A DNA stretch of 64,000 nucleotides, from positions 53,491,328-53,555,327 of the forward strand of contig JAVIAB010000051.1 in NCBI GenBank assembly GCA_032433765.1, read 5' to 3'. A model generated the notes under the pieces. That model saw only the letters and a program-made list of their open reading frames with translations. It was not told the DNA's origin and searched no databases. Numbering within the stretch: the stretch's first letter is position 1; each line of letters begins with the position of its first letter. Below are positions 35,201-49,600 of this stretch, one piece after another. Both the position numbers and the translations under genes were made by a program. The stretch is from Megaustenia siamemsis. Its lineage: Eukaryota > Mollusca > Gastropoda > Stylommatophora > Ariophantidae.

Positions 35201-37584
35201 GCCGTTTTTTTTAAAAATGTTGCTACTATTTCCCTAGTTGATGAAGTAAACGCCGTTTTTTTTAAAATGTTGCTACTATTTCCCTTGTTGATGAAGTAAA
35301 CGCCGTTTTTTTTAAAATGTTGCTACTATTTCCCTTGTTGATGAAGTAAACGCCGTTTTTTTTAAAATGTTGCTACGATTTCCCTAGTTGATGAAGTAAA
35401 CGCCGTTTTTTTTTAAATGTTGCTACTATTTCCCTAGTTGATGAAGTAAGCGCCGTTTTTTTTAAAAATGTTGCTACTATTTCTCTAGTTGATGAAGTAA
35501 ACGCCGTTTTTTTTTAAAATGTTGCTACTATTTCCCTTGTTGATGAAGTAAACGCCGTTTTTTTTAAAATGTTGCTACTATTTCCCTTGTTGATGAAGTA
35601 AACGCCGTTTTTTTTTAAATGTTGCTACTATTTCCCTTGTTGATGAAGTAAACGCCGTTACTAGAAATGTTGCTACTACTTTGATAAACCTACACAGAGG
35701 TCTTGGACCAGCTTAAGATTAACGCAAAGATTCTTACGTAGCAGGCGTATGTTTGGTAACATCTTATATGGGCCTGAGACTTGGACAACTTATTAAGGAC
35801 ATGAAAGAAGATTGATAATACGAGAATTGGACAACTTATTGAGGACATGAAAGAAGATTGATAATACGAGAATTGGACAACTTACTAAGGACATTAAAGG
35901 AGATTGATAATACGAGAATTGGACAACTTACTAAGGACATTAAAGGAGATTGATAATACGATATTGGACAACTTACTAAGGACATTAAAGGAGATTGATA
36001 ATACGAGAATTGGACAACTTACTAAGGACATTAAAGGAGATTGATAATACGAGAATTGGACAACTTACTAAGGACATTAAAGGAGATTGATAATACGAGA
36101 ATTGGACAACTTACTAAGGACATTAAAGGAGATTGATAATACGAGAATTGGACAACTTACTAAGGACATTAAAGGAGATTGATAATACGAGAATTGGACA
36201 ACTTACTAAGGACATTAAAGGAGATTGATAATACGAGAATTGAACAACTTACTAAGGACATTAAAGGAGATTGATAATACGAGAATTGGACAACTTACTA
36301 AGGACATTAAAGGAGATTGATAATACGAGAATTGGACAACTTACTAAGGACATTAAAGGAGATTGATAATACGAGAATTGGACAACTTACTAAGGACATT
36401 AAAGGAGATTGATAATACGAGAATTGGACAACTTACTAAGGACATTAAAGGAGATTGATAATACGAGAATTAGACAACTTACTAAGGACATTAAGGGAGA
36501 TTGATAATACGAGAATTGGACAACTTACTAAGGACATTAAAGGAGATTGATAATACGAGAATTGGACAACTTACTAAGGACATTAATGGAGATTGATAAT
36601 ACGAGAATTGGACAACTTACTAAGGACAGTAAAAGAGATTGATAATACGAGAATTGGACAACTTACTATGTACATTAAAGGAGATTGATAATCTAATACT
36701 TGGACAATTTACCGAGGACATGAAAGAAGATTGATAATATGAGACGTGGACAACTTACTGAGGACATAATATGAGATTAATTTATGAGATTTGAACATCT
36801 TACTGAGGACATAATATGAGATTAATTGTCTGAGATTTGGACATTTTACTGAGCGCATGAAAGGAAAATGAGTTTTTCTCCGCGCTGTCTTCCGAAAACA
36901 CTGAATGGCAAACACAGTTTATACTAACTTACATATCTAGCAGTGAGATAACTGCCTGCTATACAGACAGTGATATGAAGTCGAAGACTTGTAGTTATAA
37001 CGTCCAAGATATCGACGAGCGGACTAAAACTTAGGTGCAGAGTTGTTTGTAGAATATCCATGAAGCACCACGACCAACAATGAATGGGACGGGGAAAATC
37101 TAGAGATAGGACGGACTATATTAAAACGTTTTCTCTGATCGTGATAGAGAATAAAGACATAATAAGTTAGCAAGTCGGTGACGAAAGAAAGATACGATCC
37201 ACGGATAAGTAAGTATTCAACCTTTATAAGTCAAAGATGGACTTAGACATATACTGGGGATTAGCTAAAATAGAACAATGCGCACTATATTTGACACTAG
37301 ATGACAAAAGAAAAGGGATGCCCGAACAAGAATCTACGAGAATGGTGTTGTCACTAGTCACGGCCTACACAAGTATTCAAGACCCTCAAGAGCTAACAGT
37401 ACAATGACCCAAAGTGATGTTTTTCACCAAAAGGAAATGTTTTACAAAAGTGAGTGAAGACAAAAAAAGCAAGAAAAAAAACTAAACGGCGCGATCCTTA
37501 TTTCTCTTGTACGTTAGCGCGCATTAAGCCTGGTTTTTGTGTCTTCGCTCACTTTGTGAAGAGAATAGTTTGGTAGGAAGTGAA

Positions 37585-37647
<63 letters not shown>

Positions 37648-40600
37648 ATTCCTCAGCCTTAGGCTGTTGAGGGTGATGCATAGTTCTAGTTCTTGTCCTT
37701 CTGGCAGCCTCATCCCATGTCAATTAATGTTGTAGCATCTCTTGAACGTTGTCCGTTCATCTTATGCTGTGTCTATCACGGGGTCTCTTCCGTCTCCTTT
37801 TATAATATATATTGAATCTCTTGCTATTCTTTCCAGGCGAGCAAACCTATTCATATGTTGACTCTTTATATAGATTAGAATTGATAGAATGCCACATTTC
37901 CCTGTTATGTCAACATTCTGAACTGTCTGTTCTGGTCACGCCAAGCACCATTCTCAAACATCTCATCTCTGTGGTGACTCGTTTCATTATATATTTATTC
38001 ATGAGTGACCATGTTTGGCACTGATAGCACAAGGTGGAAGTGAATATACTCTGTATAAGATGTTACTTTGTTATTATTGGTATTGTCTCGTACTGAAGTA
38101 TGGGAGACTAGCTGTCCTAATATTTGGTTTGCCTTGTTACATTGAATGTCTATTTCTGTATCCATTTTACCATCTTCAAAGAGTATTGTTTTTAGATATC
38201 TGAAGTCTATCTCTTGTTTGCTAACAAGTTGTTCTACGGTTATTTAACGTCTGCTTTTGTCGTCTTATTGTCACATGTGTTGTATCAGTGCTTATTTTGA
38301 TGTTCTTCATTCTGTATACAAAGTTCATGGATTACAGATGTTGAAGTTCTGTTTTGTTGTAAGCTATTAGGGCTAGATCTTCAGTAAATAGTAATTCGTT
38401 GATATATTAACTATTTGTTTTGACATTCATGCATATGTTGCCAATGTTATAAATAACAAAAGCGGCGAAAATATGTATTCCTTTCTTGTTCAGATGTCAC
38501 TGCGAGTGATTTAGATATTCATTTATTTGTTCTAATTACATTTATGCAATCATTGTATATACATGACATAATAAATAGAAGGTGGTCATATGTTGGCGAA
38601 TCATTTCAGAGGAAGAGGTATGTTTACAGCACTTGGAAAAAACGACAATTAATCAACAACAGAAAAAAAAAAACAATATATGGTCCGAAGCAGGATCGAA
38701 CCCGTATTCCTTGGCACAACGCCTTGCCACGAGAAACCAAGCGCTAGATCACACGGCCAACTCAGCTAATTAAAAAAATAACAATCATTGGCGGGGTCTT
38801 TTTTTCTGCTGTTGATTATGTGTAATTTTTTTCTGAGTGCTGTAAACATAGCTCTTCCTCTGAAATGATTCGCTGATCTATTGCCTCGGAAGTTTCCCTC
38901 TATAATATTATAAAGTAAAGTACCCCCGTCACGCCAAGTGGCGTATAGGGAATATGGTGTTAGTGACCATAATTTGTATAGACCTTCGGCACACGATTTT
39001 TGGGCTATAATATTATATTCATGTATTATTATCTGTCTCTGGTCATATGTTGGCCATGTGATGAAAAAAGACATCAACAGAATATTTAAAAAGCCATCAA
39101 AAAGGAACCAGAGGGTACAAGAAAAAAAATGGCCGAATTAGAGAAACACTAAAAAGAACACAGCAAAGAGGCAGCAAACAGTAGGCATTAATTCACTTGC
39201 CGAGATTGTGCTACTCGCCCAGAATAGGGGTGTGTGGCGAAATACAATGCGGGTCCTTCAGCAAGATCAGATACTTTATTAACAGAGACCGTTGGACAGT
39301 TACCAATGTGCAGTCTTCGGCTCGAAAGGACAATACATATATAGAGTCGTTGTATACATATTTGCTGCATCTAATAATGTGACTACTTACTCCAAAATGA
39401 GCCAATGTTTTCCATAATACATTGATATTTACTCTTCCAAAAACTTTCTTTGGTCCATAAATGCGCAGAAGATATTACTTCTATATTCTTCTCTGTTAGC
39501 TGGTTAAGTGTGACGATTACATCAATGTAACCTATATTGTTTTCACGTGAAGGAAATCAAATCACCATCATCATCGGGTGCCGTCTCCGCAACGAAGGTT
39601 GGCTACCATGGATCGCCATTCCACTCTGTTTCTTGCTTTGATGGTGCAGTTTGTCATAGATTGACTTTCCATCTTTTGATGTTACTCGTCCATGTTAGTC
39701 TTGGTCTGCCTCTGCCCCTTTTACCTTGTATTTTCCCTTCCAATATACTTTTAGTATGCTGTTGTGTCTTTTAACATGCCCCAAAAAGGAAATCAAAATC
39801 AGGAGTAAATTATAAGCAGATATAGAATAATGAGTGACCACCTGCAATAGCAGTCACAGTCATCATCATCAAGTACCGGCACTGCTGGCGTAGGTGGTCA
39901 TGTCTTCCACAACTTTCGATCTCGATAATTATTTATCATTTCTGTTGTTGACCTTCTGCCAAGCCATTCTCTTCAGTGGTCTGGTATCTTTTTTCTTTGC
40001 TTCCTTCTGTCTCTTCGTCCCTCAATTTTCCCAGCTGTTCCCTTCTCATTACATGACCAAAAATGATGATTGTTTCTTCCTAATATTGCAAATGAGCTCT
40101 CTCTTTGCTTTGGCCTCTTTCACTCCGTTTTCATTACTCTTCTTAGCTGTCAATGGTATTCTCAACATTCTTCTGTAAAACCACATTTCTATAGACTCCA
40201 GTGATTTTCTTGTATGTACTCCCATTGTCCATGATTCACATCCATATGTTAAGTAAGACTAGCTCTTCATAACTTTTAAGAACTTTTTTTCTTGTTTCTA
40301 TTGTCAAAAATGCATTGCATAGTATCTGCCTCATTTTTTGGAAAGCTGCTTTTGCCTGAGCCATTCTGCATCTCACCTCTGTTGTACATCTACCGTCTGA
40401 GATTAACAAAGTTCCCAAATATTTAAATTCATTTACCTGTTTTAATATTGTTCCACTTGTCTTTATTTTGCACTGAGGTGATGTCTTTTTCTTTGTTGTT
40501 ACCATTACTTCTGTCTTTCTGCTATTAATTTAACTATAATGTCTAACATTTTTTGTAACTCATTTTCACTCTTAGCGGTTAAGACTGTATCATCAGCATA

Positions 40601-43600
40601 CCTTAGATTATTTATATTATGACCTCCGATTGTTATTCCCGGCATGCCCCTTATGGATCTTAAAATAATCTCACTGTACACATTAAACAAATCTGGTGAC
40701 AGCACACAACCTTGCTTAACACCCTGTTTTTTGTGTGTTGTTGAAACATTCTCAATTGATTTCCAGTCCTTATGGCTGCTGTTTGTTGCCAGTACATGTT
40801 CTTTATTACTCTTAGATCTTTGCTGTCTACGTTTATGCCTTCTAAAATTTTGATTATTTCTTGGTGCTTTACTTTGTCAAATCTATCTATCTATCTATCT
40901 ATTGACCTTTCGAGCCGTAACCGGCCCATAGGGCGTAGACCAAGATACACCTTCTCCTATATGAATTTTTGTTCTAGCAGTTTTCTTTTAAAGATATTTT
41001 ATCAAATCTCGCCATCTGTCTCTGTTCTGTGCAAGCAGTTCTATCTCATTGAGGGAGCCGATTCCTGCTGCTCTTGCCTCTCTCATCAATGTTCTTCTCA
41101 GTGTCTCCCTGGGTCTTCCTCTTTTTCTTTTACCTGTTGTTTCCCATATGAGGGCTTGCTTTGCTATTCGATTATTATCTCTTCTCATCACATGTCCAAC
41201 GTATGACCATCGTCTTTTCTTTATTACTGAAGATATTAGTGGTTGATTGGCGATTTCTCTAATTTCCTCGTTTGTTTTGAATTCGTTCCATTCTATACCA
41301 AGTATTTTCCTTAGACATTTATTTTCGAATGCGTTCAACTTTGTTTCTATATCTCTTGTTGTTTTCCAGCTTTCACACGCATACGTAAGGGTTGATAGTA
41401 CATTTGATTTGAATAGCCTAAGTTTTGTGTTTGTGCTAATGAGTTTTGATTTCCACAACTTTTCAAGGCTTCTGAAAGACATTGCTGCTTTAGCCAGTCT
41501 GATTCTAATTTCTTTGCTCGTATCCCCTTCTCGATCAATGTGACTTCCAAGATAGATAAAGTGATCGATCTCTTCTACTGGTTTGTTTTCCATGTATATT
41601 TTGTCACTTGTTGGAATTAAACTTTTCATGACTTTAGTCTTTTCATGATTGACCTCAAGCCCAATTTTGCTGGCTATTGATGATAGTTCATTTGTGTTTT
41701 CCTGCATCGTTTTTATCTGACTGCTGATGAGAACTATGTCATCAGCAAAGTCGAGGTCCTCCAAATGGTCTCCTTGTATCCATTCGATGCCTTTATTACC
41801 AGTGCAGCATTTCTTCATTATGAAGTCCATAACAATTCCAAATAACAAGGGCGATAAAATACAACCTTGTTTAACCCCAGTTTCTATTGGGAAACATTCG
41901 CTCAGTCTTTCCTCTGTTCGAACTGCACATGTGTAACCATCATACATGTCTTTGATAATATTTATGATTTTTGATGGTAAGCCATATTGCTTCAGAATTT
42001 TCCACAAAGAATCTCTATGAATACTATCAAATGCTTATTTTTGTTGTTGTTTTAGGGCCGAAAAAACTATCACTACTATCTACTGCTAATTTACACATTC
42101 TGTATCAGGTCTACGTTTCATTAACAACATCGTTTTTACGATAGCGGCTTGTTAAACCTCTGATCAACGGTTCTATACCAAGCCGGAGAAAAATAATTCC
42201 TCCATTTTGGAAACAACCGGAAACGGATACATTTTGTCAAATGCTTTGGTATAATTTATGAAACATAGATATAGATTTGTTTTTACCTCTATGGCTCTTT
42301 CTACCAAAGATCTTATGATGTATATGTCATTGCTAATTCCTTTACCTCCAACAAAACCACACTGTTCATCACTGATTTCTGGACTGATTTTGCTTCGCAC
42401 TCTTCGCATAATGATTCTTAGTAATATCTTAGTCATATGACTCATAAGGCATATTGTTCGATAATCAACGCATTCAATCGCACCCGATTTCTTTGGTAGG
42501 GCTATGAATATTGATTTGAGCAGGTCATCTGTTATATATATCCGCTGTTGTAGATATAATTCAATATTTTCTTTATTATTTGTAGTCCACAATCACCCAT
42601 GGCTTCAATCTCTTCTTTAGTTATATTATCTGGTCCAGGAGCTTTTCCTGCTTCTGCTTTTCCTGCTTCTGCTTTTCCTGCTTTCCTATATATAACATAC
42701 AAGTATGTATTTATCCTAATAAACTGTCTATGTATTATATATGATCATATTTGTGACCATAGAGAAATCATGATAATGTTGTAGGGTGGTAAAATATTAC
42801 ATTTCACCGAAGTCGTTTACATCATTTGAAGATAGGGGGCTGTGTTCTTCCTCGCTATTTTACCTTTCTCACTTTCTCAACTGAGACAAGAATTCAGCAA
42901 AATTAACTGGAAAGGATCAGGATTGGATTGAACCAAAGTTCGCTTGATCACCAAGTCAGTGCACTACCTTCTACACTTTTGACGTAGAAGCTTAACGCTC
43001 AGTACAACCGAGAAAATTCTCTTTCGTGTTTCAACTAATCATGATGAGCCCTAATTAGATACACGTGTACACTGTTTCATTTCTATTTTATTTTGTCGTT
43101 TGTCGTATTTGGTCTGGTCTATAGTCCTTGAAAAGAATATATAATAAACAATATGGTCAGCCGTTTGCTCATCTATACATTTTTTCTACTTATTTAAAAA
43201 AACCAAAAAAACTCTAACGTTATATATGGTGCTAATTTGTTAAAACAAACATTGTATTTCAGTCGTGAAGTTAAAAAAAAGAGAGAAACATTTCTATAAT
43301 GCCGATCATTTAAGAGCTGCAAAACCGCTGCGCCTAATAGAATAAGCTGCAGGAGAGTCCGCTCTGTTTCGACCGGTTGCCTAGCATCCAGGATGCGTAC
43401 CGGAAATGATTGTAGACAGGTTGAACTATTAATTAGTGCCTGGATATAAATCAAATGGTGAAGTTGGGGTATAAGAGGAACCGTTATTATTATTTTTTTC
43501 GTGCGCAATAAATCAAATCTGAAGAGTTACTTCGGTGACATGATAATCAATATGTTTAACGTTATTAGAAAAAAATAGTTAATAACAATATTATGTTAGT

Positions 43601-46600
43601 GGTGTACATAGAAGAGAAAAGCTAGACTATACTACACAGAGGAGAAGAGCTAGACTATACTATATAGAGGAGAAAAGCTAGACTATACTACATAGAGGAG
43701 AAGAGCTAGACAATACTACATAGAAGAGAAAAGCTAGACTATACTACATAGAGGAGAAGAGCTAGACTATACTACATAGAGGAGAAGAGCTAGACTATAC
43801 TATAATACTACTATAGGAGAAGAGCTAAACTATAGCGGCTCTAGATTAAATGTGAAGACAATAAGGTGAAGTAGCTTTAGGAGTTGATCCAGCAAGATTT
43901 ACATACTTTTTTTTCAAATTGACGGTAGAGAACGTAGAGGAGAAGAGCTAGACTACTACTACATAGAGGAGAAGAGCTAGACTACTACTACAAAGAGGAG
44001 ATGAGCTAGACTATACTACATAGAGGAGAAGAGCTAGACTATACTACATAGATGGGAAGAGCTAGACTATACTACATAGATGGGAAGAGCTAGACTACTA
44101 CTACATAGAGGAGAAGAGCTAGACTACTACTACATAGATGGGAAGAGCTAGACTACTACTACATAGAGGAGAAGAGCTAGACTACTACTACATAGATGGG
44201 AAGAGCGAGACTATACTACATAGAGAGAAAGAGCTAGACTACTACTACATAGAGGGGAAGAGCTAGACTATACTACATAGAGGGAAAGAGCTAGACTACT
44301 ACTACATAGAGGGGAAGAGCTAGACTACTACTACATAGAGGGGAAGAGCAAGACTACTACTACATAGAGGAGAAGAGCTAGACTATACTACATAGAGGAG
44401 AAGAGCTATACTATACTACATAGAGGAGAAGAGCTAGACTACTACTACATAGAGGAGAAGAGCTAGACTATACTACATAGAGGAGAAGAGCTAGACTACT
44501 ACTACATAGAGGGGAAGAGCTAGACTATACAACATAGAGGAGAAGAGCTAGACTATACTACATAGAGGAGAAGAGCTAGATTACTACTACATAGAGGAGA
44601 AGAGCTAGACTATACTACATAGAGGGGAAGAGCTAGACTACTACTACATAGAGGGAAAGAGCTAGACTACTACTACATAGAGGGAAAGAGCTAGACTATA
44701 CTACATAGAGGGGAAGAACTAGACTAATACTACATAGAGGAGAAGAGCTAGACTATACTACATAGAGGGGAAGAGCTAGACTACTACTACATAGAGGAGA
44801 AGAGCTAGACTATACTACATAGAGGGGAAGAGCTAGACTACTACTACATAGATGAGAAGAGCTAGACTATACTACATAGAGGGGAAGAGCTAAACTACTA
44901 CTACATAGAGGAGAAGAGCTAGACTACTACTACATAGAGGGAAAGAGCTAGAATACTACTACATAGAGGGGAAGAGCTAGACTACTACTACATAGAGGGA
45001 AAGAGCTAGACTACTACTACATAGAGGAGAAGAGCTAGACTATACTACATAGAGAGGAAGAGCTAGACTACTAATACATAGAGGGGAAGAGCTAGACTAC
45101 TACTACATAGAGGAGAAGAGCTAGACTATACTACATAGAGGGGAAGAGCTAGACTACTACTACATAGAGGGGAAGAGCTAGACTACTACTACATAGAGGG
45201 GAAGAGCTAGACTACTACTACATAGAGGAGAAGAGCTCGACTACTACTACATAGAGGAGAAGAGCTAGACTACTACTACTTAGAGGAGAAGAGCTAGACT
45301 ACTACTACATAGAGGGGAAGAGCTAGACTACTACTACATAGAGAAGATCCAGACTACTACTACATAGAGAAGAGCCAGACTACTACTACATAGAGGGGAG
45401 CTAGACTACTACTACATAGAGGGGAAGAGCTAGACTATACTACATAGAGGAGAAGAGCTAGACTATACTACATAGAGGAGAAGAGCTAGACTATACTACA
45501 TAGAGGAGAAGAGCTAGACTATACTACATAGAAGAGAAAAGCTAGACTACTACTACATAGAGGGGAAGAGCTAGACTACTACTACATAGAGGGGAAGAGC
45601 TAGACTACTACTACATAGAGGAGAAGAGCTAGACTATACTACATAGAGAGGAAGAGCTAGACTACTACTACATAGAGGAGAAGAGCTAGACTACTACTAC
45701 ATAGAGGGGAAGAGCTAGACTACTACTACATAGAGAAGATCCATACTACTACTACATAGAGAAGAGCCAGACTACTACTACATAGAGGGGAGCTAGACTA
45801 CTACTACATAGAGGGGAAGAGCTAGACTATACTACACAGAGGAGAAGAGCTAGACTATACTACATAGAGGAGAAGAGCTAGACTATACTACATAGAGGAG
45901 AAGAGCTAGACTATACTACATAGAAGAGAAAAGCTAGACTACTACTACATAGAGGGGAAGAGCTAGACTACTACTACATAGAGGGGAAGAGCTAGACTAT
46001 ACTACATAGAAGAGAAAACCTAGACTACTACTACATAGAGGGGAAGAGCTAGACTACTACTACATAGAGGGGAAGAGCTAGACTACTACTACATAGAGGA
46101 GAAGAGCTAGACTACTACTACATAGAGGGGAAGAGCTAGACTACTACTACATAGAGGGGAAGAGCTAGACTACTACCACATGTACATAGAGGGGAAGAGC
46201 TAGACTACTACTACATAGAGGAGAAGAACTAAACTAATACTACATAGAAAGAAGACGGAAAGACAGCATGATAATGGCCAGATTAAAGGATAGAGAACAG
46301 GCAGAATAGAGAGTTCAGGAAACAAAAACCCATGACCGTGGAAGCAGAAGTGCAGGCTTTGATTTATTAAAAAATGTGTAAGATGATGAAGTAACATAGA
46401 TTGTTGGACATAAAGCGAGCTCATGGGACTTCACATCTTAGGCTTAGGGATGGGGGGGGGGGGGGGGTTGTGTTTTTTTTGGGGAGAAGGGGTAGAGCTG
46501 TCAAGGAGGGCGGCGATGTGTGTGTCTTGATTACAAGCAGTGTGACACAATGGAGGTCACGGTAATAACTAAAGCAACAGCTTGGATTGAAACGCAGACA

Positions 46601-49600
46601 TGTTTGTATCCACGTGTGCTTGCTTTCTCTGTAACTCGAAGATCGACATGGGCTGGTCTTGCAGGCAGTGATTGGTTGAAGACTTTTAAGAGGTCATGGA
46701 CGGTTATAATTTGTTTTATTTTTGTGTGAGTGCCAGGACATTCAAATTTAAGAGAAAATAAGCCAGCAGAAAGATATTCTTGGTTAGCTGTTGTGGAGAC
46801 AGGACGAGCAATAGACCGATCTGACATTCTTAGTGCTCTCAATGAGGCAGAGCGAGCAATAGATAGAGCTGACATTCTTAGTGCTCTCAATGAGGCAGAG
46901 CGAGCAATAGACCGATCTGACATTCTTAGTGCTCTCAATGAGGCAGAGCGAGCAATAGATAGAGCTGACATTCTTAGTGCTCTCAATGAGGCAGAGCGAT
47001 CAATAGACCGATCTGACATTCTTAGTGCTCTCAATGAGGCAGAGCAAGCAATAGATAGAGCCGACATTCTTAGTGCTCTCAATGAGGCAGAGCGAGCAAT
47101 AGATCGATCTGACATTCTTAGTGCTCTCAATGAGGCAGAGCGAGCAATAGACCGATCTGACATTCTTAGTGCTCTCAATGAGGCAGAGCGAGCAATAGAT
47201 AGAGCTGACATTCTTAGTGCTCTCAATGAGGCAGAGCGAGCAATAGACCGATCTGACATTCTTAGTGCTCTCAATGAGGCAGAGCAAGCAATAGATAGAG
47301 CCGACATTCTTAGTGCTCTCAATGAGGTAAGACAAGATATAGACCTGGCTGACATTCTTAGTGCTCCCAATGAGGTAAGACAAGATATAGACCTGGCTGA
47401 CATTCTTAGTGCTCTCAACGAGGCAGGACGAGCACTGCACAGAGTTGACATTCTTAGTGCTCTCAATGAGGCATGGCGAGCAATAGATAGAGCTGACATT
47501 CTTAGTGCTCTCAATGAGGCATGACGAGCAATAGATAGAGCTGACATTCTTAGTGCTCTCAACGAGGCATGACGAGCAATAGATAGAGATGACATTCTTA
47601 GTGCTCTCAATGAGGCATGACGAGCAATAGATAGAGATGACATTCTTAGTGCTCTCAATGAGGCATGACGAGCAATAGATAGAGATGACATTCTTAGTGC
47701 TCTCAATGAGGCATGACGAGCAATAGATAGAGCTGACATTCTTAGTGCTCTCAATGAGGCATGACGAGCAATAGATAGAGCTGACATTCTTAGTGCTCTC
47801 AACGAGGCATGACGAGCAATAGATAGAGATGACATTCTTAGTGCTCTCAATGAGGCATGACGAGCAATAGATAGAGATGACATTCTTAGTGCTCTCAATG
47901 AGGCATGACGAGCAATAGATAGAGATGACATTCTTAGTGCTCTCAATGAGGCATGACGAGCAATAGATAGAGCTGACATTCTTAGTGCTCTCAATGAGGC
48001 ATGACGAGCAATAGATAGAGCTGACATTCTTAGTGCTCTCAATGAGGTAAGACAAGATATAGACCTGGCTGACATTCATAGTGCTCTCAATGAGGCATGA
48101 CGAGCAATAGATAGAGATGACATTCTTAGTGCTCTCAATGAGGTAAGACAAGATATAGACCTGGCTGACATTCTTAGTGCTCTCAATGAGGTAAGACAAG
48201 ATATAGACCTGGCTGACATTCTTAGTGCTCTCAATGAGGTAAGACAAGATATAGACCTGGCTGACATTCTTAGTGCTCTCAATGAGGCATGACGAGCAAT
48301 AGATAGAGATGACATTCTTAGTGCTCTCAATGTGGTAAGACAAGATATAGACCTGGCTGACATTCTTAGTGCTCTCAACGAGGCATGACGAGCAATAGAT
48401 AGAGATGACATTCTTAGTGCTCTCAATGAGGCAGGACGAGCACTGCACAGAGTTGACATTCTTAGTGCTCTCCATGAGGCAGGACGAGCAATAGATAGAG
48501 TTGACATTCTTAGAGCTCTCAATGAGGCAGGGAGAGCAATTGACGGAGCTGATATTGCTAGTGCTTTCAGTGAGACAGGACGAAGATGTGATTCGGAAAA
48601 TAGTATCTGTATATATAACCTTGAATGAACTACAAGACAATCATGTCAAAAGAAGTGATGGCAGACAACAACACTAGGCAGGAAGCCAAGGAAGACTAAT
48701 AAATAAACACAGAAATAAGGTAGTCAATTGCTAAACACTGAAAGATGTACTGAGTATGGAATAGTAAAGTAAAGTACCCCCGTCACGCCAAGTGGCGTAT
48801 AGGGAAATATGGTGTTAGTGACCACATATTTTACAGACCTTCAGCACATGATTTTTGGGGTAACTTGGTCGGTATTACGCCCGTGCTGCTTTACTTTCCA
48901 GAAAAAAATCGATACCCATTTAAGGCTGGGTGAACCAGGAAACCGTCGGTTGGGATCGAACCCTACCCCTTGTCCTTTGTAGTCCAGTTCACTAACACTG
49001 AGCTATCGCGGCTCCCACTGAATATGGGATCCGAGCACTTAATGAGTTGTACGATGTGCGGTGATGATGATCTGTCGAATAACTAAACACAAACCCTTGC
49101 TGATCCAACTTTGGTGAAGTCTTGTCCTCGCCCCACACACCTCCCGCTCCAAAAATGTTTCTCCGAAAAGAACTTTGAAAGTTAAGCTTTTAGTCTTTAG
49201 CTTTTACTTCGAACTTGTTGCACCGTAGTCGGTACGTTCCCATATCCACTCTTTTATGAAAGTAAAAGGGGTAACATAACAGAAGGTGGAACATCTCTCA
49301 TAGAAGCTGCATTTCAAATAATATTTTAGAAAAAGAAATAAATTATTCTACCCTTCTTTACAAAGAAGTAACAAAAAAAGAAACTCTGTTCAAGTGTTAA
49401 GTGGATCCAGTACTGGCCTATAAGAGTGAATCATGGACAATCTGACAGCAGACAAGAAAATCGTTCTAAGCTCGATCAGAAGAAGGCAGAAAAAGGGAAC
49501 AGCTTTTGAAACTTTTTTTTTTCCAACAATCATATTTGAATGATACTTATTTTTGTTCAAGAAATTTGGAGAGTAACTAGAAAATATGGCGATAAGTGAA

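Larger units (their letters stand above)
38520..39345 (+). mobile_element. LINE B-like copy split by a nested insertion
   Basis: The left piece ends [10 protein letters not shown] at 38596. The right piece resumes [20 protein letters not shown] at 39041 and runs (with frameshifts) through [19 protein letters not shown] to the tail TCTTCGGCTCGAAAGGACAA at about 39310. Joining the two restores the W-S-Y-V-G-H-V-M motif seen in the copy at 40988-42007. The 13-bp repeat GGTCATATGTTGG at 38584-38596 and 39041-39053 is the target duplication of the insert. Confidence 0.75.

Noticed and set aside
34065..36705. A CRISPR-like array of regular repeats
   Set aside because: Units are contiguous with no unique spacers, the DNA is eukaryotic and intronic, and there are no cas genes.
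46531..48640. Minus-strand frames of 514, 546 and 148 codons
   Set aside because: They follow from a 48-bp unit with no stop codon in those frames. Several frames are open at once and there is no conserved start or splice context. Kept only as a repeat and a low-level finding.
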